Source: Streptomyces sp. L-9-10
GTDB taxonomy: Bacteria; Actinomycetota; Actinomycetes; Streptomycetales; Streptomycetaceae
Assembly: GCF_004151105.1 (NCBI RefSeq)
Contig: NZ_PHRF01000027.1
Span: forward strand, 51,008 to 115,007
Reading direction: 5' to 3'
Length of the DNA: 64,000 nt
Part shown: positions 48,301 to 57,114 of the stretch, piece after piece
How the letters are laid out: each line of letters begins with the position of its first letter
Position numbering within the stretch: the first letter of the stretch is position 1
The notes under the pieces: model-generated
The model's database searches: none
Seen by the model: the letters and a program-made list of their open reading frames with translations, nothing else
Told to the model about the DNA's origin: nothing
Program-made: the position numbers and the translations under genes

Positions 48301-49842
48301 GGAGTCGTCGGCGTCCAGCAGCGCGGCCAGCTCCGCGGGGCCCGCCGCGGCGAGCCGCAGCACCCGCTCGGGCTCGGTCACCGTCGTACGGGCTGTCCGC
48401 GCGGCCGGGGCGGTGCCCGGCTGCTCCAGGACGACATGGGCGTTGATGCCGCCGAAGCCGAAGGCGTTGACGCCCGCCCGGCGCGGGGCGCCGGTGGCCG
48501 GCTCCGCCCAGGGCCTGGCCTTCGCGAGGGGGGCGAACCGTGTGCCGTCCAGGGCCGGGTTCGGCTCGTCGCAGTGCAGGGTCGGGGGCAGCACCCCGTG
48601 GTGGATCGCGAGCGCCGCCTTGATCAGCCCCGCGATCCCGGCGGCGGGCATGGTGTGTCCGATCATGGACTTCACCGAGCCGATCGCCGCCCGCTCGCCC
48701 ACCGCCGGTCCGAACACCTCGGCGAGCGTGGTCAGTTCGGCGCGGTCACCGGCGACGGTGGCGGTGCCGTGTGCCTCCAGCAGCCCCAGGGCGTCGGCCG
48801 CGCGCGGGTCGAGCCCCGCCGCGTCCCACGCTTGCCGCACCGCGCGGATCTGGCCGCCGGGGTCGGGGTTGAAGAGGCTGGCGGAGCGGCCGTCGCTGGC
48901 CACTCCGGTCCCGGACACCACCGCGTAGACCCGGTCGCCGTCGCGCTCGGCGTCGGCGAGCCGCTTGAGCACCACGATGCCGGTGCCCTCGCCGATGAGC
49001 ACCCCGTCCGCGCCGGCGTGCAGCGGGCGGATCCGCTCGCTCGGCGAGAGCGCGCCGAGCTGGCTGAACACACTCCAGAGGGTGATGTCGTGGCAGTGGT
49101 GCACACCGCCGGCCAGCATGACATCACACCGGCCGGCGGCCAGTTCGCGGACCGCGTGGTCGACCGCCACCAGCGAGGACGCGCAGGCGGCGTCCACGGT
49201 GTAGGCGGGGCCGCGCAGATCGAGCCGGTTGGCCACGCGCGAGGCGGCCAGGTTGGGCACCAGCCCGATGGCCGACTCCGGCTGTTCCGGTCCGAGTTGC
49301 GCGGCGAACGCCGCCCGTACCTCCTCGATCCTGTCCTCGCCCAGCTCGGGCGCCAGCTCCCGGAGCGTACGGACCAGCTGGCCCGCCGTACGCACCCGCT
49401 GGTCGAGCCTGACCAGGCCGGGCGTCAGATACCCGCCCCGGCCGAGGACGATCCCGGCGCGCTGCCGGTCGACGGGGAGTACGGGGTCCCCGCCGGCGTC
49501 CTCGATGGACCGGTGGGCGACATCCAGCGCGATCAGCTGGTCGGGCTCGGTGCCCGCCACGGACGTGGGCATGATGCCGAACCGCGTGACATCGAACTCG
49601 GCTTCCTGGTCGACGAATCCGCCGCGCCGGCAGTACACCCGGTCGCTGCGCCGGGGCCCGTCGGGCGCGTAGAACTCGCCGTCCCAGCGGTCGGCCGGTA
49701 CGTCGCTGATCGCGTCGACCCCGTTGACGATGTTGTGCCAGTAGCCGTCCAGGTCCCTCGCGCCGGGGAAGAACGCGGCCATCCCGACGATGGCCACCGG
49801 TGTCGCGGAGCCGGCGGGCGTCCGGGGATCCATCCCGGTCAC
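45292..49842 (-). CDS. Iterative PUFA-synthase-like PKS: KS-AT-DH-phosphopantetheinyl transferase
   Basis: A 1516-residue multidomain enzyme. The KS (about 15-475) has Cys220 in DAACASS, HGTAT and GHTMPAAG, so it is a real condensing domain, not a chain-length factor. The AT (about 570-860) has Ser648 in GHSVGEW. The hotdog DH (about 1010-1290) has His1023 in LLDHCFF and a second conserved LLDNVGQ. At the C-terminus is a fused Sfp-type transferase (about 1300-1500) with CGIDIEE and WTAKEAVAK. KS sequence and domain set resemble PfaC/Pfa3 subunits and, in the DH-transferase order, enediyne PKSE. The start is GTG in a GTGA overlap with the upstream gene; ATG 49833 is an alternative. It has no ACP of its own and must work with the tandem ACPs upstream. 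Confidence 0.9.
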   Translation of the reverse strand: MTGMDPRTPAGSATPVAIVGMAAFFPGARDLDGYWHNIVNGVDAISDVPADRWDGEFYAPDGPRRSDRVYCRRGGFVDQEAEFDVTRFGIMPTSVAGTEPDQLIALDVAHRSIEDAGGDPVLPVDRQRAGIVLGRGGYLTPGLVRLDQRVRTAGQLVRTLRELAPELGEDRIEEVRAAFAAQLGPEQPESAIGLVPNLAASRVANRLDLRGPAYTVDAACASSLVAVDHAVRELAAGRCDVMLAGGVHHCHDITLWSVFSQLGALSPSERIRPLHAGADGVLIGEGTGIVVLKRLADAERDGDRVYAVVSGTGVASDGRSASLFNPDPGGQIRAVRQAWDAAGLDPRAADALGLLEAHGTATVAGDRAELTTLAEVFGPAVGERAAIGSVKSMIGHTMPAAGIAGLIKAALAIHHGVLPPTLHCDEPNPALDGTRFAPLAKARPWAEPATGAPRRAGVNAFGFGGINAHVVLEQPGTAPAARTARTTVTEPERVLRLAAAGPAELAALLDADDSTVLAAGLDERDPAAAGPVRLGIVDPTARRLKLARKAVSKGNAWRGRSDVWFSPRPLLGPAGGGRTAFVFPGLEAEFEPQVAELAERFGLPWSAGEDARVGDVGRHGAAVFQLGRVLDTALRRLAVVPDAVAGHSVGEWTAMACGGIHAADEVDTFLAGFDPDALRVPGAVFAVLGMPADKVLAELGGRTDVVLSHDNAPNQSMICGPEEAVGELVLRFRGQGVIGQVLPFRSGFHTPMLAPYLDPIRRAAETYTLHPQTTPVWSATTAALYPAEPAAVRELFVRHLLEPVRFRLMIAAMHEAGYRAFIQLGAGQLGSLIDDTLAGEDRLVVSAHSTARDSLAQLRRVVTALWVDGAAPEVAPLLGPATATAARTATTSARPVRAGVRLDLGGALVSLPEQTRKALAGIVPRPVTPAASPALAVADGGALELLGRAGARFPVAAELSALLNDTAAVANELIGAGAAHRRTAPARRGPSTGTPAPVPAPAAAPVPEVLRVDVAAMPYLLDHCFFRQRPGWPDEADRWPIVPATTVIGHLMEIAERVVPGTRAVAVHEVRLLKWIEAMPSVDVPVVVRRQAPDRVEVGLTGYSRAVVELAPRYPEPPAPWPVDPAAERTPGLRAEQLYSERWMFHGPRFQGVSELTALGDLSVRGVITAPDAPGALLDNVGQLLGYWIMATLTERTTVFPIGMDRIRFHGPEPKPGERLDCLIRITEVTDLTLTADMQLVHEGRVWAEFTGWQDRRFDTDPNIRAVDRFPGRNTLSTAEPEGWTKVHERWPDLATRELIMRNMLGGAERGGYDGLSPVRRRQWLLGRVAAKDAVRGLLWGEGADEIYPAEIAIHNDDTGRPVAHGVHGRVPGELTVSIAHCRETGVAIARRGACGIDIEEITDRPRSAVEMACDSGELALLDGLVAADPDGGPGWFTRFWTAKEAVAKARGTGLRGRPADYRVEAADAGRLRVVTEGRAYGVSVRQVANPPGLPERQYIVAWTTDDNETGESDEH

Positions 49843-52800
49843 CAGCCGGAGGCGGTGTAGACCGCGGCGTGCACCGAGGGGGCGCCCCAGGCGAGTTCAC
49901 GCAGCAGGCTCAGCGGTCCCTCTTCCGGGTCGATGAGCTTGATCCCGCGGGACGCGTACGACCGCATCAGCTCCGGGGTGACCATGCCGCCGTTCGTCTC
50001 GGAGGCCGCCCAGGGGCCCCAGTGGACGGTCAGCCCGCGCCGGTCCGCGGTGGACCAGCGGCGGCCCAGCTCCTCCAGCGCGTCGTTGGCGGCGGCGTAG
50101 TCGGACTGGCCCCGGTTGCCGAGCGCGGCGGCGATGCTGCCGAACAGTACGGCGAAGCGCGGCCCGGTGGGCAGCGAGTCGACCGCGTCGAGCACCGCGC
50201 GCGCCCCGCCCACCTTGGTGGAGAACACCCGGCGGAACGACTCGACCGGCTTCTCGGCGATCAGCTTGTCCTCGATGACCCCGGCGGCGTAGACGACACC
50301 GTCGAGCCTGCCGTGCTCGGCGTGGATGTCCTTCACCGTCGCCCGTACCGCCTCCGCGTCGAGCACATCGACGCAGTGGTAGCGGACCTGGCTGCCGTAC
50401 GCCCGCAGTCCGGCGATGGTGTCGCGCACCTCGCGCGCGGCGAGCGTGGCGGACACCCGGCGCTCGACCTCGGCGGGCGAGGTCAGCCCGGAGGCGAGGA
50501 AGGCGGCCCGCAGCCCGGCGCGGTCCGTGGCTCCGGCGGTCGCCGGGTCCTCGGTGTCGGAGGGGACCGGTGTGCGGCCCATCAGTTCGATACGGCACCG
50601 GCTGACGGAGGCGATCGTACGGGCGAACCGCGCGGTGATCCCACGGGCTCCGCCGACCAGCAGGACGACCGCGTCACGGTCGAGCCCCGCCGCCTCGGCC
50701 TCGGCGACCCCGTCACCGGCCGGGCCCGCGCCGGTGGCGGCCAGCGCGCCCAGATCGGTGAGGGTCAGCCGCAGGGCGCGCCGGGTGCCGCCGCCGGTCA
50801 GGACGACCGGCTCCCGGTCCGTGGCGGCGAGTTCGGTGACCAGCGCGTCGGCGACCGCGTCCGGTGCCGCGCCGGGCGCCACCTCGACCAGGGTCGCGGC
50901 GAGGTCGGGGTATTCGCGGTCGACGCTGCGGAAGAAGCCGCGCAGCCCGCTGGCCGCGCCCTCGGTCCTGCGCTCGACGGCGAGCAGTCGGCGCGGGGCG
51001 CCGGCCAGCACGGTCCGGAAGAGCGGGAAGGCCTCGGGCAGCGGCGCCTCGGCCGCGTCGAGGGCGTCCAGGTAGAGCACGGCGTCGGCGCCGGTCTCCG
51101 GCAGCTCTCCGGTGGGTACGAGCCGGGGCTCGGCGCCGGCGGCGCGCAGCCGCTCGGCCACGACCGGGGCCAGCTCGCCGCCGCCCAGGATCAGCACCGT
51201 ACTGCCGCTCTCCACGGTCCCGGTCACGGCGGGCAGTTCGGCCTCGGTGAACTCCAGCCGCTGCGGGGGCACGACCTCGGCCGCCGGTCCGGCGGGCGAG
51301 GCGGATACGGCGGCGGGCGCGGCCTGGGCGTCACTGGTCCCGGAGGTCGTCTCCCCTCCGCCGAGCCGGGTGGTGAGCAGTCCGGCGATGCCCGCGGCGG
51401 TACGGGCGGCGCTCAGCCCGTCCAGCTCCGCACCGCCGTCGACCGGCAGACCCAGCCTGACCGCCAGCTCACCCGCGATCTCCGTCCGCTTGATCGAGTC
51501 CACACTCAGATCCGCTTCCAGATCAAGATCAGGCTCAATCATGTCCACCGGATAACCCGTACGCTCCGCCACCACCGCCAACACCGCACCCAGCACCGCC
51601 TCACGATCCAGCACCGGACCGGCGGCAGCGGGCGCCGCGACCGCGGGGGCCGGTGAGTGCGCGGGCAGTTCGGCGACCTTCGCGGCGAGCAGTCCGGCGA
51701 TCCCGGCGGCCGTACGGGCGGCACTCAGCCCGTCCAGCTCCGCACCGCCATCGACCGGCAGACCCAGCCTGACCGCCAGCTCACCCGCGATCTCCGTCCG
51801 CTTGATCGAGTCCACACTCAGATCCGCTTCCAGATCAAGATCAGGCTCAATCATGTCCACCGGATAACCCGTACGCTCCGCCACCACCGCCAACACCGCA
51901 CCCAGCACCGCCTCACGATCCAGCACCGGAGCAGCGGCAGCGGGGGCCGCGGCGGCGGCCGTGACGACAGCGGTCGCCGGGACGGGCGCGGGCAGCGCGG
52001 CGGGGGCGGACAGCTGTGGTGCGGCGGCGTAGACAAGAGGCCGGTCCGCGGGGACGGCCGCGGGGCCGCCCAGATAGCTCAGCATGACGTCTCGCTGCGC
52101 CGCCACCAAGTCCCGGCTGGTGCGCAGGAATTCGGCGACGAGTGCGTCGGGACCGGACGCCGCGGCGCCGTGGGGGGCGTAGTTCTCCGGCACGATCAGC
52201 TCCGTAACGGGTCTGGCGGGGTGCAGGGCGTTGGGGGGAATGGTGCCGTCGGCGAGGCGGACGAGCTGGCCGTCCACCGTCCAGCCGGCGGTGCGCCCGG
52301 GGACGGCGGTCTCGGGGTCGACCGCGTCGCGTCCCTGGAAGAGCCGTCCGGCGCGGACGTCGGCTCCGCTGACGGCGAGCTGGGCCAGGGCGGTGAGGAA
52401 GCCGGTCAGTCCGGCGCCCCGGCCGCCGTCGAGCGGGATCGTACGGTGCGGGCGGTCGCCCAGGACGGCGGAGACCAGCTTGCTCAGTACGCGTCCGGGG
52501 CCTACCTCGGCGAAGACCCGGGCGCCCGCCGCGTACATGGCCTCGATCTGCTCGGTGAACCGGACCGGCGCGCCGATCTGAGCGGCGAGGCCGGCCCGGA
52601 TCGCCGCGGGCTCGGCCGGGTACAACTCGGCCGTGCGGTTGGCCCAGACGTCGAAGGCGGTCGGGTAGACGGTCATGGACTCCAGGCGGTCGGCGAAGGC
52701 GTCGCCCGCGCCGGCCAGCAGGGGGCTGTGGAAGGCACAGGCCACCTGGAGCGGCTTCGCCGGGTGGCCGGCGTCCCGCAGATGGGCGACGGCCGCGGCC

Positions 52801-55800
52801 ATCGGCTCGGTGGGACCCGAGATGACGGTCTGCCGGGGCGCGTTGTGGTTGGCGGCGACGACGTCCTCGGCGAGACCGGCCAGCCGCAGTACCTCCTCGA
52901 CCTGCTCGACGGTGGCGGTGACGGCCGCCATCGTGCCGGCGTCGCCGTCCGCCACCTGGGCGAGGATCGCCTCGGCGCGGGCGGCGCTCGCGCTGAGGAC
53001 GTCCTGCGGCGCGAGTGCCCCGGCCACACCGAGCGCGACGAGTTCGCCGTAGCTGTGACCGGCGGCCATGGCGGGGCGTACGCCGACCGAGGCGAGCAGT
53101 TCCGCGGCGGCGAGTTCGACCACACCGAGCGCGGGCTGGGCGACGGAGGTGTCGGTGATCCGGGCCAGCTGGCCGGCCTTCGTCTCCTCGTCGAAGGCGG
53201 CCGGCGGGTAGAGCGCGTCCGCCCAGCGCGCGCCGAGCTGGAGGTAGCGCTGCAACTCGGGGAAGGCGACGAAGAGTTCGGCGAGCATGCCGGGGCGCTG
53301 GCTGCCCTGGCCCGGGAAGAGGAAGGCCAGCTTCCCGGCTCCCTCGCCGTCGCTGTCCGGGGCACCGGTCGCGGTGCCGTCGAGCGCGGTGTCGTCGGAG
53401 ACATGGAGCCCGGCCTCCGGGTCGCGCTCCCCTTCGGCGGCCCTGCGCAGCAGTTCGGGCAGCGCCGCGAGGCTCGGGGCCACCACGGCGATCCGTACCG
53501 GCTCGCCGCGTACCGCCGCCTGGTCGCCGCGGTGGGCCGCGTGGCGCGCGTAGTCGCGCAGCCGCCAGTCGCCTCCGCGCTGGATCAGGTCGAGCAGCGC
53601 GCGGGCCGCGCGGCGCGCCGCGGCGGCGTCCCGGCCACGGAACGTGAACAGCTCCGCGGGCCAGGCGTCCAGCGTATGGGCAGGTGGCGCCTGGTCATAC
53701 GCGCGTAGAACGACATGGAAATTGGTGCCGCCGAATCCGAAAGCGCTTACTCCCGCGACACGGTCGGCGGGCTCCGCGGCCCACGGACGGGCGGCGGTGT
53801 GGAAGACGAACGGGCTGCTCGCGCCGTCCCATGCCTCGTTGGGCCGGCGCACGTGCAGGGTGGGCGGCTTCACCCCGTGGTAGAGCGCCAGTGTGGTCTT
53901 GATCAGTCCGGCCAGTCCGGCCGCGCACTTGGTGTGGCCGATCTGGGACTTCACCGAGCCGATCGCGCAGCCGGCCGGCTCGGCCCCCGCCTCGGTGAAC
54001 ACCTCGGTCAGTGTGGCGAGTTCGGTGCGGTCGCCGACGACGGTGCCGGTGCCGTGCGCCTCGATCAGTCCGACATCGGCGGGGGACACACCGGCGTTGC
54101 GGTAGGCGCGGGTGAGCGCGGAGCGCTGGCCCGCCGGGCGGGGCGCGGTCAGGCCGAGCGCCCGGCCGTCGCTGGCGCTGCCGACGCCGTCGATCACGGC
54201 GTAGATCCGGTCGCCGTCGCGCTCGGCGTCGGCCAGCCGCTTGAGCGCCACGCAGGCGACCCCCTCGCCGAGCGCGATGCCGTCGGCGGCGCCGTCGAAG
54301 GTGGCGGAGCGGCCGGTCGGGGAGAGCGCGTGCACGGAGGAGAACAGCAGATAGTCGTTGATGCCGTTGTGCAGGTCGGCGCCGCCGCAGAGCACCAGAT
54401 CGCTGGTGCCGGTGACCAGTTCCTTGCAGGCCACGTCCACGGCGGTGAGCGAGGACGCGCAGGCCGCGTCCACGGTGTAGTTGGCGCCGCCGAGGTCGAG
54501 CCGGTTGGCGATCCGGCCCGCGATGACATTGGCGAGCATCCCGGGGAAGGAGTCCTCGGTCAGCCGCGGCAGCTGCTCGTCGAGTGCGGACGGGATGGTG
54601 CCGACGTATCCGGGCAGCACCGTGCGCAGGGTCGTCGCGTTGGACAGATCGCTGCCCGCTTCCGCGCCGAACACCACGGAGGTACGGGCGTGATCGGTGT
54701 CCGCGCCGTCGTACCCGGCGTCGGCGAGCGCGCGCCGCGCCGCCTCCAGCGCGAGCAGCTGTACGGGTTCGATGCTCGCCAGCGAGGCCGGCGGGATGCC
54801 GTAGCGCAGCGGGTCGAAGGGGATCTCGGGCAGGAATCCGCCCCAGCGCGAAGGGGTGCGCTCGCCGTCGCCGTCGGGCGCGTAGTACCGCTCCGCGTCC
54901 CAGCGGTGCGCCGGGACTTCGGTGACGCAGTCCTTGCCCGCCAGGATGTTGGCCCAGAACTCGGCGAGGTCGGGGGCGCCGGGGAACATGCCGGCCATGC
55001 CCACCACGGCGATCCGCAGCGGTTCGGGGGCGCTCTCCGCGTCCTCGTCCACCCGGTCGAGTCCGAGTGCGGTACGCAGTCCCGCGGCCCGGGAGCGCAG
55101 CCATCCGGCGGCCCCTTCGGCGACGGACTCGTGGAGCGCCGCGACGGTGGTGACGGATTCACGCAGGACGCAGACCTCCCCCGCCATGAACATGCCCTCG
55201 TCGGACTGGCGCGTCTCGTCGACCGGCCGCAGTTCGTCGCCGACCCGCTCGATGCCCTTGCTGGCGAGCCGGAGCCTGCCGACGTTGAACCGCTCCAGCT
55301 GTTCCCAGATCTCCCGGTCGGGCACGCCCTGTTCGCGCAGTTCGTCCTTGAGGTGCGCGAAGTCCTGGGTGATGGCGCTGTGGGCGCAGCGGGTGGCGTG
55401 TCCGGGGGCGGTCTCCAGCAGATCGGTCCGCTCGGCGGCGACGATGCTGCGCTGGAAGAGCGGCTGGATGGCACCGGCCGCGACCGCCTCCTCCGTGAAG
55501 AGATACGCGGTGCCCATCAGCACGCCGAACGCGGCTCCCGCGCGGGTCAGCGGGGCGGCGAGGGCCGCCGCCATCGCGGCCGAGCGGGTGTCGTGGATGC
55601 CTCCGGCGAACAGGACGGTCAGCTCGGCGGCGGCCTCGTCGCCTGCCTCGGCCACGAAGTCGAGCAGGACCTCGGTCTGCGCCTCCCACAGCGGGAAGCT
55701 GTTGCGCGGTCCGACATGCCCGCCGCACTCGGCGCCCTCGAAGATGAACCGGCGCGCGCCGGCCGCGAGGAACTGTCGCAGCAGCCCCGGGGAGGGCACA

Positions 55801-57050
55801 TGCAGGAAGGTGGCGATGCCCTCCGCCTCCAGCGCGGCGGCCTGGGCCGGCCTGCCGCCCGCGATGATCGCGTGCGTCGGCCTCAGCTCGCGTACCACCT
55901 CCAGCTGCGCGGACCTGATCTCCTCGTCCGCGAACCCGAGGACACCGACGCCCCAGGGCGCGTCGCCGAGGGCGTCGCGGGTGCGCTCCAGCATCGTCCG
56001 GGTGCGGTCCGCGTTCGCGAGCGCGAGCGCCAGGAACGGCAGGCCGCCCCCGGCCGCGACGGCGGCGGCGAACGCCGGCTCGTCGCTGACCCGGGTCATC
56101 GGCCCCTGGGCGATGGGGAATTCGGTGCCGAGTGCCCGTGCGCCCGCCGATCCCGCGGCCAGCGCGGCGGCGGGCAGGTCGTCCTCGACGGCGGCGGATA
56201 TCGCCGCCCTGACGCCCCGGACCGCGTCGCCCACCGACTTCCAGCGCCGGGCGAAGGAAGCCGCGAGAAACGCGTCCTGGCCCACCGGCAGAAACTGTGT
56301 GCGGAGATCGTCGCTTCCCACCCTGGCCGCGAACTCGGCCGGATCCTGGGGGAGTTCGGGGGCACCGGGACCACGGCGGCGCAGCACCCGCGTCCCGTGG
56401 TGCAGCACCGTCTCCGAGCCGTCGAGTCCGGTGAGCGCGCCGGTGAGCTCCGCCGGCAGGCCCGCCTCGTCGAACAGCGCGAGCTGGGTGTCGAGTACGA
56501 CACCCGCCGCGCCTCCCGCGACGACGGCGGCGGCCGTGTGCGGCCCGATGCCACCGCACGCCCAGACCGGCAGTGTGATGTCCGGGTCCGCCAGCACCTG
56601 CTGGAGCAGGACGAACGTACTCAGCTCGCCCGCCCTGCCACCGCTCTCCGCGCCACGCACGATCAGCCCGGCCGCCCCGGCTCCCGCGGCCTCCCGCGCG
56701 CCCGCCAGACCGGTCACCTCCACGAGGACCCGGCGGCCGGCGAACTCCTCAGGTGTGCGCCCGGGGTCCGCCAGCAGCACGGTGTCCACGGGCTCCGGCA
56801 GATCCGCCGCGGTGACGGTGCAGCCGGGACGTATCCGCACACCGAAAGGGAGCGACGACCAGCGCAGGGTGCGGTCGAGTGTGTCGGCGACGCTCCTGGG
56901 GTCACCGGTCGTCAGCTCCAGCACGCTGAGCGCACCCGCCCGTGCCGCGGCGGCCGTCAGCCGTGGCGACGAGCGGTGCAGGGGGTTGACGGCGATGACC
57001 GACTGAGGCAGCGAGAACTCAATGGACGCGACGGATTCCGGCATCCGCAT
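49839..57050 (-). CDS. Iterative PUFA-synthase-like PKS: enoylreductase(PfaD-like)-KS-AT-ACP-ACP-KR
   Basis: A 2403-residue synthase. Residues 1 to about 660 form a nitronate-monooxygenase-fold flavin domain with GAECGGHVGPRNSF near 440, the enoylreductase (PfaD/Pfa1) of polyunsaturated fatty acid synthases. The KS (about 690-1110) has Cys864 in DAACASS. The AT (about 1215-1530) has Ser1333 in GHSYGE. Two nearly identical ACPs have Ser1748 and Ser1852 in the motif VDSIKRTEI, which is diagnostic of PUFA-type carriers. The KR (about 1960-2400) has GGARGIT and Tyr2318 in GQSDYAAAND. Known systems usually keep the enoylreductase as a separate protein; here it is fused in front. First gene of the operon; ATG preceded by GGGAG at 5 nt. 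Coupled to the next PKS by a GTGA overlap. Confidence 0.92.
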   Translation of the reverse strand: MRMPESVASIEFSLPQSVIAVNPLHRSSPRLTAAAARAGALSVLELTTGDPRSVADTLDRTLRWSSLPFGVRIRPGCTVTAADLPEPVDTVLLADPGRTPEEFAGRRVLVEVTGLAGAREAAGAGAAGLIVRGAESGGRAGELSTFVLLQQVLADPDITLPVWACGGIGPHTAAAVVAGGAAGVVLDTQLALFDEAGLPAELTGALTGLDGSETVLHHGTRVLRRRGPGAPELPQDPAEFAARVGSDDLRTQFLPVGQDAFLAASFARRWKSVGDAVRGVRAAISAAVEDDLPAAALAAGSAGARALGTEFPIAQGPMTRVSDEPAFAAAVAAGGGLPFLALALANADRTRTMLERTRDALGDAPWGVGVLGFADEEIRSAQLEVVRELRPTHAIIAGGRPAQAAALEAEGIATFLHVPSPGLLRQFLAAGARRFIFEGAECGGHVGPRNSFPLWEAQTEVLLDFVAEAGDEAAAELTVLFAGGIHDTRSAAMAAALAAPLTRAGAAFGVLMGTAYLFTEEAVAAGAIQPLFQRSIVAAERTDLLETAPGHATRCAHSAITQDFAHLKDELREQGVPDREIWEQLERFNVGRLRLASKGIERVGDELRPVDETRQSDEGMFMAGEVCVLRESVTTVAALHESVAEGAAGWLRSRAAGLRTALGLDRVDEDAESAPEPLRIAVVGMAGMFPGAPDLAEFWANILAGKDCVTEVPAHRWDAERYYAPDGDGERTPSRWGGFLPEIPFDPLRYGIPPASLASIEPVQLLALEAARRALADAGYDGADTDHARTSVVFGAEAGSDLSNATTLRTVLPGYVGTIPSALDEQLPRLTEDSFPGMLANVIAGRIANRLDLGGANYTVDAACASSLTAVDVACKELVTGTSDLVLCGGADLHNGINDYLLFSSVHALSPTGRSATFDGAADGIALGEGVACVALKRLADAERDGDRIYAVIDGVGSASDGRALGLTAPRPAGQRSALTRAYRNAGVSPADVGLIEAHGTGTVVGDRTELATLTEVFTEAGAEPAGCAIGSVKSQIGHTKCAAGLAGLIKTTLALYHGVKPPTLHVRRPNEAWDGASSPFVFHTAARPWAAEPADRVAGVSAFGFGGTNFHVVLRAYDQAPPAHTLDAWPAELFTFRGRDAAAARRAARALLDLIQRGGDWRLRDYARHAAHRGDQAAVRGEPVRIAVVAPSLAALPELLRRAAEGERDPEAGLHVSDDTALDGTATGAPDSDGEGAGKLAFLFPGQGSQRPGMLAELFVAFPELQRYLQLGARWADALYPPAAFDEETKAGQLARITDTSVAQPALGVVELAAAELLASVGVRPAMAAGHSYGELVALGVAGALAPQDVLSASAARAEAILAQVADGDAGTMAAVTATVEQVEEVLRLAGLAEDVVAANHNAPRQTVISGPTEPMAAAVAHLRDAGHPAKPLQVACAFHSPLLAGAGDAFADRLESMTVYPTAFDVWANRTAELYPAEPAAIRAGLAAQIGAPVRFTEQIEAMYAAGARVFAEVGPGRVLSKLVSAVLGDRPHRTIPLDGGRGAGLTGFLTALAQLAVSGADVRAGRLFQGRDAVDPETAVPGRTAGWTVDGQLVRLADGTIPPNALHPARPVTELIVPENYAPHGAAASGPDALVAEFLRTSRDLVAAQRDVMLSYLGGPAAVPADRPLVYAAAPQLSAPAALPAPVPATAVVTAAAAAPAAAAPVLDREAVLGAVLAVVAERTGYPVDMIEPDLDLEADLSVDSIKRTEIAGELAVRLGLPVDGGAELDGLSAARTAAGIAGLLAAKVAELPAHSPAPAVAAPAAAGPVLDREAVLGAVLAVVAERTGYPVDMIEPDLDLEADLSVDSIKRTEIAGELAVRLGLPVDGGAELDGLSAARTAAGIAGLLTTRLGGGETTSGTSDAQAAPAAVSASPAGPAAEVVPPQRLEFTEAELPAVTGTVESGSTVLILGGGELAPVVAERLRAAGAEPRLVPTGELPETGADAVLYLDALDAAEAPLPEAFPLFRTVLAGAPRRLLAVERRTEGAASGLRGFFRSVDREYPDLAATLVEVAPGAAPDAVADALVTELAATDREPVVLTGGGTRRALRLTLTDLGALAATGAGPAGDGVAEAEAAGLDRDAVVLLVGGARGITARFARTIASVSRCRIELMGRTPVPSDTEDPATAGATDRAGLRAAFLASGLTSPAEVERRVSATLAAREVRDTIAGLRAYGSQVRYHCVDVLDAEAVRATVKDIHAEHGRLDGVVYAAGVIEDKLIAEKPVESFRRVFSTKVGGARAVLDAVDSLPTGPRFAVLFGSIAAALGNRGQSDYAAANDALEELGRRWSTADRRGLTVHWGPWAASETNGGMVTPELMRSYASRGIKLIDPEEGPLSLLRELAWGAPSVHAAVYTASGW
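51376..51940 (-). repeat. 312-bp tandem duplication encoding the two ACPs
   Basis: Two units offset by exactly 312 bp (104 codons). Across about 198 bp (51421-51618 against 51733-51930) I find one mismatch, far above what protein conservation requires. The core also uses A/T in many third positions, unlike the flanking GC-rich codons. This points to recent duplication or gene conversion of an ACP unit. Confidence 0.9.
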
Positions 57051-57114
57051 GAAGTCTCCCGGATCGAGGTGGGGGGTTGACCGAGGGCTTGGCCGTGGGG
57101 GGCAGACCGTGAGG

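Noticed and set aside
45292..57050. Enediyne PKS locus
   Set aside because: The DH-transferase end resembles PKSE, but the synthase is split, carries a PfaD-like enoylreductase and tandem DSIKR ACPs, and no enediyne accessory genes are present.
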